From contig JBLHWU010000325.1 of the NCBI GenBank assembly GCA_047629355.1, positions 1 through 5,526 on the forward strand: a stretch of 5,526 bases of DNA, read 5' to 3'. The notes beneath the pieces are model-generated. The model had not been told where the DNA came from and did no database searches. It saw nothing but the letters and a program-made list of their open reading frames with translations. The translations under genes were made by a program, and so were the position numbers. Positions within the stretch are counted from its first letter, which is position 1. Every line of letters begins with the position of its first letter. The stretch comes from CAYUNA01 sp047629355 (lineage in GTDB: Bacteria; Bacteroidota; Bacteroidia; Chitinophagales; Saprospiraceae). Shown here one piece after another: positions 1-5,227 of this stretch.

Positions 1-1125
1 GTAAATCCATTTTCCTTTGTTGGTAGATGCTGCGGTTACGGGGTCAGTTGCCATGAACGCCATAGCGAACCAGAAACTACCCATTGCCAAGTGACCGGTC
101 CACGGCACTGCCATGAATTTCCAGAAATTAGGCGTATCTGCCATGATTTCCGTCGGTGCTACTGCGTTGAACATCATACCCGTCACAACCATACCAATCA
201 ACATAGACAACATCACTCTCCAGCTTGCGATGCCCATTTTTACTAACAATAAAGCACCTGCGATAATCAATGGCTTACAAGATTCTCCAATAGAACCCGG
301 AATACCACCCCACCACATTTGCTTAGTAGAATATACTTCCGTAACTGCTGGCCAACCTCCTTTTGAAGCCAAAGCCAAAGGTGTCGCACCAGTATAGCCG
401 TCCGCAATTACTGCATTAACATTAAATTTAGCCCAGCCGAGCGTATCGAACAGTGGATTTAATATTCCCGTTTCGACCCAGCCATACATTACTGGTGCAC
501 CTTCTGATACTTTTTCAAAACCAGCAACCCATACATTGTCACCAGAAATCTCCGTTGGATAGGCAAAGAATACGAAAACCCGCGCCAATAAAGCGATGTT
601 CAAGATATTCATTCCGGTTCCACCAAATGCTTCTTTACCGATAATTACAGCAAAAGCAACAGACAAAGCCAAAATCCACATTGGAATATCTGGCGGCATA
701 ATCAACGGAATCAATGCACCTGATACTAAGAATCCTTCCTCGATGGCATGCCCTTTTTTTGCGGCATACCAGAATTCAATTCCTAAACCTACAAGGTGTG
801 TCACGATGAAAATCGGTAACAATTTAATTAAACCATAAGTTAATTTCAGGTGAAATCCTGTAAAAAACCCACTGTATTGATCTAATGCACCAAAGTGTTG
901 GTGACCTATATTATAAGTACCAAAAACATAACACAATTGCATTGCCAAAACCACCATCACCATTGTTCGCTTCAAATCCATACCATCACGGACGTGTACG
1001 CCACCTGGCTTGGTCGTTGCATTTGGTGTGTAGGCAAAAGTGAAAAATCCATCATACAACGTATGTAAAAAAGGAGATTTCTTTTTGTCTGGTTCAATCT
1101 GTTTTAAATAACTTAGTAAGCCCAT
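1..1125 (-). CDS. nqrB: Na+-translocating NADH:quinone reductase subunit B (partial, C-terminus beyond left edge)
   Basis: NqrB is a multi-spanning inner-membrane subunit of Na+-NQR, which oxidises NADH, reduces quinone and exports Na+. I translated 375 codons from the ATG at 1123-1125; the frame is open to base 1. Conserved blocks are visible: EEGF near residue 129, a PPDIPMW loop near 144-150, GKEAFGGTGMN at 163-172, FFAYP at 186-190, and TDPVTAA near 360. DGYTGATPL at 242-250 matches the flavinylation motif (S/T-G-A-T), so T248 should carry the covalently bound FMN attached by ApbE; that role is family knowledge. Several hydrophobic segments are evident, including about 54-70, 98-117, 134-162 and 286-320. 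By comparison with the roughly 415-residue family, about 50 C-terminal residues are missing beyond the edge. The leader is A-rich without a Shine-Dalgarno sequence. The gene follows nqrA by 115 bp on the same strand, an unusually wide gap for nqr genes. Confidence 0.96.
   Translation of the reverse strand, partial: MGLLSYLKQIEPDKKKSPFLHTLYDGFFTFAYTPNATTKPGGVHVRDGMDLKRTMVMVVLAMQLCYVFGTYNIGHQHFGALDQYSGFFTGFHLKLTYGLIKLLPIFIVTHLVGLGIEFWYAAKKGHAIEEGFLVSGALIPLIMPPDIPMWILALSVAFAVIIGKEAFGGTGMNILNIALLARVFVFFAYPTEISGDNVWVAGFEKVSEGAPVMYGWVETGILNPLFDTLGWAKFNVNAVIADGYTGATPLALASKGGWPAVTEVYSTKQMWWGGIPGSIGESCKPLIIAGALLLVKMGIASWRVMLSMLIGMVVTGMMFNAVAPTEIMADTPNFWKFMAVPWTGHLAMGSFWFAMAFMATDPVTAASTNKGKWIY
382..384 (-). 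other. Predicted FMN attachment codon in nqrB (T248)
   Basis: This ACA codon is Thr248, the last residue of the TGAT tetrad in DGYTGATPL. In characterised NqrB and NqrC proteins the threonine of the (S/T)GAT motif is phosphoester-linked to FMN by the ApbE flavin transferase. The motif is fully conserved here, suggesting a functional subunit. ApbE itself is not in the window. Confidence 0.8.
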
Positions 1126-1240
1126 ATTTATTTTTTTAGCTGTTGGCTGTTAGTATTTAGCTATTAGCCCATTCCGCCAATTTATATAGTTTTTAAATGC
1201 TGTGTTGCCAATAATCAAAGATTAAAAGCCAACAGCCATG
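1126..1240. repeat. nqrA-nqrB spacer: inverted arrays of 7-bp units
   Basis: The spacer is made of two arrays of five 7-bp units facing each other. On the plus strand 1136-1170 reads as five heptads near the consensus TTRGCTR. On the minus strand 1239-1205 reads as five related, more degenerate heptads (TTGGCTT, TTGATTA, TTGGCAA and so on). The two 35-bp arms agree at about 24 of 35 positions when aligned as an inverted repeat. They include a perfect 10-bp match, 1139-1148 with 1227-1236, and enclose a 34-nt AT-rich centre. The right arm ends one base before the nqrA stop codon. I see no promoter or open frame here. The transcript could form a cruciform-like stem between the two cistrons, which may affect mRNA processing or the nqrA:nqrB ratio; that is inference. 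Confidence 0.7.
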
Positions 1241-2878
1241 CTATCCTTGCTCAATCATAAAGTCCAAGCCATCGCGCAAAATCTTTTGCAATGGTTGTTT
1301 AGAAGTACACGCAAATTCCGCCAAAGCGATGTCTTCCTCTACCAATTCATAAATACCCAAACCTTCCATTCGCTCAAAGTCATTCACTAAAATTGCTTTC
1401 ATCAAATGTTGTGGGTATAAATCCATTGGCAACACACTTTCGTACTGGCCTGTCACTACAAAGGCACGCTTTTCACCATGCGTATTGGTATCTGCTTTAA
1501 ATTCCAAATCAGGAAAAAATCCATTTGGATAAGTCTTTGAAATCGTCGGACGTGGCGATAATGGCAACAACCAACCAAATGGCTCGTAGTAATCACCTTC
1601 TTCCAAAACGGTCACTTGATCATCAAATGCATTCAAGAAGCCAGTCGTCGATGTTTGAGTACCCGACAAGATATCCCCAGAAACAACGCGCACGTTTTCG
1701 CCTTTGATATTATTCGCCAACAACTCACCGATATTTGCACCGATTTTAGTATGAACAATTTTTGGTTCGGTCAACTCTGCTCCTGTCAATACCACTACTC
1801 TATCTGCGTTGAAACGTTTTTCTACAAAAATATTTCCTAAAGTAATCACTGCTTGTACATCCAAGGTCCACGCTACTTTAGCAGCATCAACTGGTGCAAT
1901 GTGGTGAATCTGTACCCCTACATTACCAGCAGGGTGCTTACCTTGAAACCAGTACTTTTCAACACCTGTCGCTTCAGTAAAGATTGCTGAAGGAGGAGCA
2001 TCTGCACCTGCATTCAATCCTAAATGAACGTGACCAGAAGTCAGTTTACCAAGGATATCTAAACCAGCTTGAAATGCTTCGCCTTTACCGTCTACCACCA
2101 TATTCAAATCTGGAGCCAATGGCGCAGTATCGAATGTAGAGATAAAAATATTATGCGGCACAACCGTTGGGTCAGCCATGATATTAAATGGTCGCTGACG
2201 AATAAATGGCCAAACACCGCCTTCTAAAAGGTAGTTTACCAAGTCTTCTCGGCTATTATTAACAGTGTCAAAATCAGCGTAAGTATGAAATTTCTGCTCT
2301 TTGTCTGCCAAAATCACTACTTCTGCAATCGAACGCTTTGCACCACGATTAATCGCAATAACTTCACCACTTACGGGCGCAACGTGTTTGATTGTCGGTG
2401 CTTTTTTGTCAAAAAACAATTTCTGACCTGCAACAACGCTATCACCTACTGCCACTTCCATTTTTGGAATTGGAGACATACCTAAGAAATTAGGCGGCTG
2501 TACAGCGAAAGTGTTTGCACGAACAGTTGCGTCAACTTTCTCCGGTGCACCCTGCAATAAGATGTCATGCCCACTTTTCAAATAGGTCACTTTTTTATCC
2601 AAGGCATAATCCGCCATTTTCGGGCGAAAGATTTCACCCATTCCTGGAAAAATCGAGAAATTCGAATCGTTTGCATCTGCGCCGTGATTCTTTGCCTCTA
2701 TGCGCATCAAATTATCTGCCACTTGGATTATCAAAAAGAAGACAATCACTGCTACTGCCATCATTAAAGCTAACAGTAGGATGTTGCTTTCCCCATCGCC
2801 ATCGTTTTGCGCGGACGCAAGATTAGCGATAGAAAGAAAAGATAATAGTAAAGTAGACTTGGTTAATCCGTTTTTCAT
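1241..2878 (-). CDS. nqrA: Na+-translocating NADH:quinone reductase subunit A with N-terminal signal/membrane extension
   Basis: NqrA is the large, normally soluble subunit on the cytoplasmic face of Na+-NQR. The 545-residue product matches the family from about residue 97 to the end: VGDSVVAGQKLFFDKK near 144-159, an APVSGEV loop at 167-173, RQRPF at 227-231, HPAG at 315-318, FGW at 434-436, YESVLPMDLYP at 479-489, and an ILRDGLDFMIEQG tail aligned with the family C-terminus. Usual length is about 445, so roughly 96 residues are extra. Residues 1-23 look like a signal peptide (basic start, LLLSFL core, ASA|Q cleavage site). Residues 33-53 form a strong membrane segment followed by basic residues. 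That would leave a short tail outside and place the NqrA domain in the cytoplasm. The start at 2876-2878 follows an A-rich leader. Internal ATGs at codons 80 and 88 lack convincing initiation signals. First gene of the presumed nqr operon. Confidence 0.95.
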   Translation of the reverse strand: MKNGLTKSTLLLSFLSIANLASAQNDGDGESNILLLALMMAVAVIVFFLIIQVADNLMRIEAKNHGADANDSNFSIFPGMGEIFRPKMADYALDKKVTYLKSGHDILLQGAPEKVDATVRANTFAVQPPNFLGMSPIPKMEVAVGDSVVAGQKLFFDKKAPTIKHVAPVSGEVIAINRGAKRSIAEVVILADKEQKFHTYADFDTVNNSREDLVNYLLEGGVWPFIRQRPFNIMADPTVVPHNIFISTFDTAPLAPDLNMVVDGKGEAFQAGLDILGKLTSGHVHLGLNAGADAPPSAIFTEATGVEKYWFQGKHPAGNVGVQIHHIAPVDAAKVAWTLDVQAVITLGNIFVEKRFNADRVVVLTGAELTEPKIVHTKIGANIGELLANNIKGENVRVVSGDILSGTQTSTTGFLNAFDDQVTVLEEGDYYEPFGWLLPLSPRPTISKTYPNGFFPDLEFKADTNTHGEKRAFVVTGQYESVLPMDLYPQHLMKAILVNDFERMEGLGIYELVEEDIALAEFACTSKQPLQKILRDGLDFMIEQG

Positions 2879-2884
2879 TCTAAG

Positions 2885-2904
2885 ATTTTGTTAGATAACA
2901 AAAT
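2885..2904. promoter_or_regulatory. Perfect 20-bp palindrome just upstream of nqrA start
   Basis: ATTTTGTTAGATAACAAAAT is a perfect inverted repeat of two 9-bp arms around a GA centre, ending 7 bp before the nqrA ATG. The two-base centre makes it a poor RNA hairpin but a good site for a dimeric DNA-binding protein. Its core can be read as TTGTT-N4-AACAA, the same half-site spacing as CRP/FNR-family operators (TTGAT-N4-ATCAA). Because it lies well downstream of the predicted promoter, bound protein would act as a roadblock or on a nearer promoter. The symmetry is seen directly; the regulator is inference. Confidence 0.5.
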
Positions 2905-3037
2905 GAAATTTGTACATCAGTCAATCGTTTTTTGAAACCTATTCTATCAATTTTATAAAAAACTGATTGTCAAGGCTTTAATTTTGCAACTTTCTAAAAA
3001 AGTGTTGACAATATTAACGACTGGCTGAAAATCGGCG

Positions 3038-3045
3038 CAAAGATA
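3038..3045 (-). promoter_or_regulatory. Predicted Bacteroidota -7 promoter element for nqrA
   Basis: The minus strand reads TATCTTTG, an exact match to the Bacteroidota sigma-factor -7 consensus TAnnTTTG, followed by CGCC. The start of transcription would fall near 3031-3034, giving an nqrA leader of about 150 nt. No clear TTG -33 element is found 17-23 bp upstream, so the prediction rests on one box. Confidence 0.5.
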
Positions 3046-3091
3046 AAAAAGGTTTTTAAATTAGATAGGGCAGGAGGAAAGAATTGGTGGG

Positions 3092-3151
3092 GTTTAGGGT
3101 TATTTAGATTCAGTTTAAATAGTAGGTCTATTTGAATCAGAATACCTAAAC
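3092..3151. repeat. Long imperfect stem-loop upstream of the nqrA promoter
   Basis: GTTTAGG (3092-3098) pairs with CCTAAAC (3145-3151). Inside it, ATTCA near 3108-3112 and AAATAG near 3117-3122 pair with CTATTT and TGAAT in 3128-3136, closing on a TAGGT loop. Small bulges separate the paired blocks. It sits 47 bp or more upstream of the nqrA -7 box. It could be a degenerate repeat unit, a terminator for lost upstream genes, or an operator; no T-tract follows directly, so a terminator role is unproven. Confidence 0.45.
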
Positions 3152-3212
3152 TTTTAGCAAAAAAAAGTAGTTGTGCTTTTATCATGAAAATCAATCAATA
3201 CTCCGTATGTTT

Positions 3213-3343
3213 TCCAGCCACAACGTGGCGGCTCTCTTGGTATAAAGAGTTGTTATTCCCTCCAAAGTCGCAGCGTGAGGGCACTCTTAAATTACATTGC
3301 TTTTTTGATATTTTAAGAGCGCCACCACGCTGTGGCTTTGGAG
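3213..3343. repeat. Three-copy GC-rich interspersed repeat (two direct, one inverted)
   Basis: A repeat with consensus near CTCCAAAGCCACAGCGTGG followed by YGGCRCTCTTAAA occurs three times: 3213-3238 (plus, degenerate edges), 3260-3291 (plus) and 3311-3343 (minus). The second and third form an inverted pair with only about five mismatches in 32 bp around a 19-nt AT-rich loop, so a transcript would fold into a strong hairpin. Each copy also has the small CCAC...GTGG dyad. The repeat is much richer in GC than its surroundings. A run of eight or more T (3352-3361) follows the third copy on the plus strand, so a terminator role is possible. No open frame worth naming lies here. Confidence 0.75.
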
Positions 3344-3389
3344 CACGAGTTGTTTTTTTTTGATTTCAATAAAAAAGGATTTCACGAAC

Positions 3390-3556
3390 ACTAAGTAGGT
3401 AACCCCAAATAATCAACACTTTTAGACAGGGCTATTTTCCGTTTAAAAAACTTAAAAAATAATTCAATAAAGGGATTATTAAAGGATTTTTTAAATTTTT
3501 TAAACAAAAAATATCGGCTGTCAAAATTTTCGATTATTTAAGGTCACCTACTTAGT
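3390..3556. mobile_element. 167-bp foldback (MITE-like) element with 71-bp inverted arms
   Basis: The left arm 3390-3460 and right arm 3486-3556 are the same length and match as inverted repeats at over 80% of positions, around a 25-nt centre that can itself form a 5-bp stem (AATAA/TTATT). The outer ends are identical for 11 bp (ACTAAGTAGGT and its complement). There is no coding capacity. Small size, terminal inverted repeats, extreme AT content and position directly against a transposase fragment fit a miniature inverted-repeat transposable element. I could not find a clear target-site duplication. An alternative is that the two arms are facing ends of two decayed insertion sequences (see the transposase entry). 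Confidence 0.6.
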
Positions 3557-3942
3557 TCCAGAGGAAAAGCAAAGTATATTTTTCTAATGACCAATATGAA
3601 AGATATTACAGAAGCCTCAAAATTTTATCGCAAAAGATACAAAATTGAAATTTGCTTTAAACATCTTAAAAATAGTGGACTACGCTTAGAAGATTTGGCA
3701 GTGCAAGGGCAGCATAAAACTGATTTAATGTTTGCCGCTTTGACTTTAATTTACATTATGGCTATCCAAAAAGGAATCGTCCATTTTAAAAACGTTGAGC
3801 CGCAAGAAATGAGCGTTTTTTATGACCTAAAGCCATTGCCTCTGCCAAATCCGTTTTTATGCACGGTTTTGAAAATTTATTAGCAACTGTCTTCTCTTTT
3901 GAGGAAGTTGTCAATGAAATTACTCAGCTAAGTAACGCGTAG
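3557..3942 (+). pseudogene. C-terminal remnant of an IS4-family transposase (truncated, frameshifted)
   Basis: The frame is open from inside the foldback element; protein resembling transposase starts near 3557-3563 (GKAKYIFLMTN). FYRKRYKIEICFKHLKNSG (first Y at codon 3623-3625) contains the exact YREK spacing of IS4-family DDE transposases (Y-2-R-3-E-6-K), where E is the third catalytic acid, followed by LRLEDLAVQG. The two catalytic aspartates and all N-terminal two-thirds are absent. The first frame stops at 3881-3883, but the typical tail (KSVFMHGFENLLATVFSFEEVVNEI) continues in the -1 frame to TAG at 3940-3942, so a single-base loss occurred at about 3825-3850. The product cannot be an active transposase. 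Sequence at both flanks (about 3544-3557 and, inverted, 3943-3957) shares roughly 10 of 14 bases, so the fragment could lie between the ends of an internally deleted IS. Confidence 0.8.
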
Positions 3943-3995
3943 TAATTAAGTGGGTAGCGAAACCACAAAACCCTCTGTATCAATATTTTTACACG

Positions 3996-4036
3996 TTAGA
4001 AAATTTTACTGTTCAGTAGAATATGATTTTTTCTAA
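3996..4036. repeat. AT-rich stem-loop downstream of the transposase remnant
   Basis: TTAGAAAA (3996-4003) is complementary to TTTTCTAA (4029-4036), and an inner TTTTACTG/CAGTAGAA pair with one mismatch closes on TT (about 4003-4020). The arms are unequal, so a bulge of several bases remains on the right side. It has no T-tract and no clear gene to terminate. The remainder of 3943-4147 shows no gene that I can support. Confidence 0.35.
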
Positions 4037-4147
4037 AATTATTAAGACAAATAGTAGGTTTTTTTCTATTCCAATATCGAATGTCAGTCAATCAAGAGAT
4101 TTCCACAAGTCAAAACCCCCACCCCATCCATTTCTCAAATAAAACCG

Positions 4148-4155
4148 TACTTTTG
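4148..4155 (+). promoter_or_regulatory. Predicted Bacteroidota -7 promoter element for the phosphatidyltransferase gene
   Basis: TACTTTTG matches TAnnTTTG exactly and is followed by CGCC, the same extension as in front of nqrA. Transcription would start near 4160, leaving a leader of about 60 nt before the ATG at 4221. No TTG lies at the usual -33 distance, only a TTTC at 4131-4134. Confidence 0.5.
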
Positions 4156-4220
4156 CGCCAAATTGTCTATATTGACATTAACTCAAGCAACGAGTTCAAA
4201 GCGTTTACTAGTATTTTACC

Positions 4221-4985
4221 ATGTCTAAACTACCGAAAGCAAATCAATTTGTAGATTTGTCAGACTACGGTCGTCCCATTGCGCGATTAATCGCCAATTC
4301 TCTAAAAAACACTGCCTTTACACCTATTCATGTCACCATTGGATTTATTATTTCTGGGCTGTTGGCTATCTATTGCATCTTTCAAGGACAGCATTGGTTG
4401 GCGGCGTTTTTTCTGATTTTTAAGTCCATTTTGGATGCCGCAGATGGTGAACTGGCGCGGGTCAAACAGACGCCTTCTTACACTGGGCGATACTTTGATT
4501 CGGTGGCGGATATTATTTTAAATTTACTATTTTTATTGACGATATGGAAGGTGACGGATGGCTCTATGCTTTACTGTTTACTGGCTTTTGTGGGGGTTCA
4601 ATTGCAGGGGACGCTGTATAATTATTACTATGTGATTCTCCGAAACAAGCACAACGGAGATAAAACAAGCCGCGTTTTTGAAGATGATGCGCCGACTGCT
4701 TTGCCTGGAGAAAAGCAGCGACATGTAGATATTCTTTTTGGGATGTACAACACACTCTACAGCATTTTTGATAAAACCATTTATTTATTGGATAAAAAAG
4801 CGGTTAGTGCTAACAATTTTCCTACTTGGTTTATGACACTGGTTTCTGCGTTTGGTTTAGGCTTTCAATTGTTGATTATTAGCTTGATGTTGGTGCTGAA
4901 TTTGGAAGATTATATCTTGCCTTTTTTTATGGGATATTCGGTTTTTATTTTCGTTTTTATTGGGATTCGTCGATTGATTAATTAG
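4221..4985 (+). CDS. CDP-alcohol phosphatidyltransferase family membrane protein
   Basis: This 254-residue protein belongs to the family that transfers a phosphatidyl (or similar) group from a CDP-linked lipid to an alcohol, releasing CMP, within the inner membrane. The active-site signature D-x2-D-G-x2-A-R-x8-G-x3-D-x3-D is complete: D72, D75, G76, A79, R80, G89, D93, D97. These aspartates bind the divalent metals and substrate in known members. The N-terminal FTPIHVT (33-39) resembles the TPN-x-LT element before the first helix. Likely membrane segments are about 36-53, 57-71, 96-109, 115-140, 204-226 and 231-248. A polar stretch of about 50 residues (140-190) between the fourth and fifth segments is longer than in the small phosphatidylglycerophosphate synthases. 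The acceptor alcohol cannot be read from sequence: glycerophosphate, serine, inositol or another polyol are all possible. The gene appears monocistronic behind its own -7 box and converges with the next gene. Confidence 0.9.
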   Translation: MSKLPKANQFVDLSDYGRPIARLIANSLKNTAFTPIHVTIGFIISGLLAIYCIFQGQHWLAAFFLIFKSILDAADGELARVKQTPSYTGRYFDSVADIILNLLFLLTIWKVTDGSMLYCLLAFVGVQLQGTLYNYYYVILRNKHNGDKTSRVFEDDAPTALPGEKQRHVDILFGMYNTLYSIFDKTIYLLDKKAVSANNFPTWFMTLVSAFGLGFQLLIISLMLVLNLEDYILPFFMGYSVFIFVFIGIRRLIN

Positions 4986-5044
4986 GGTTTAGAAAAGATA
5001 GGAAAATGGGCTGTACAAGGTTTTGAAAATTGGTTTTCATGTTA

Positions 5045-5173
5045 CCCCCCGACTCCTAAAGAGGAGAAAATCCAAGGTTTTGCTAAGAACAGTTTAAAGA
5101 AGGTGGCTTTCGCTTCATTTACTTGAGATGTTGATATGAAGAAATTCTTTTCTCCCCTTTAGAGGTCGGGGGT
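5045..5173. repeat. Inverted pair of CCCCCGAC...CTAAAG...GGAGAAAA repeats
   Basis: The plus-strand copy at 5045-5070 and the minus-strand copy at 5148-5173 match at about 22 of 25 positions (shared CCCCCGAC, CTAAAG and GGAGAAAA). They are separated by 77 nt. The left copy also contains a perfect small hairpin, CTCCT-AAAG-AGGAG. Similar repeats are common between genes in Bacteroidota, from general knowledge. The pair lies between two convergent genes, so it may act as a bidirectional terminator or mRNA end-protecting stem; no classical T-tract follows, so this is inference. Confidence 0.65.
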
Positions 5174-5227
5174 GATTGCAATTGAAGCGATATCCTAGAA
5201 ACTTCATACATCCCATGAGCTAAGAAT

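Noticed and set aside
113..838. Open plus-strand frames at 113-397, 453-644 and 596-838.
   Set aside because: They lie antisense within nqrB, whose minus-strand translation is an unbroken match to the family; they show no domain or initiation signal of their own.
1136..1239. Possible CRISPR or tandem-repeat array.
   Set aside because: Units are 7 bp with no spacers and are degenerate, so this is not CRISPR. No other CRISPR, tRNA or rRNA was seen in the window.
2615..2617. ATG at codon 88 (and codon 80) as the true nqrA start, which would give a near-canonical length.
   Set aside because: No convincing initiation signal before either, while the upstream in-frame stretch encodes a coherent signal peptide and helix, arguing that it is translated.
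1525..2894. Several plus-strand open frames antisense to nqrA.
   Set aside because: Shadows of the nqrA coding strand; compositions rich in H, C, R and S as expected for antisense reading of this gene.
2948..2973. TTGACA (2968-2973) with TAAAATTG (2948-2955) on the minus strand as an nqrA promoter.
   Set aside because: The spacing is only 15 bp from TTG and the second box has one mismatch; the exact TAnnTTTG at 3038-3045 is a better candidate, though a second start cannot be excluded.
2994..3194. 66-codon hydrophobic minus-strand open frame.
   Set aside because: It spans the predicted nqrA promoter and the 3092-3151 hairpin, is low-complexity (F, L, I, N, K) and has no recognisable domain; AT-rich chance frame.
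4564..4755. Minus-strand open frame inside the phosphatidyltransferase gene.
   Set aside because: Antisense to a well-supported membrane enzyme with a complete active site.
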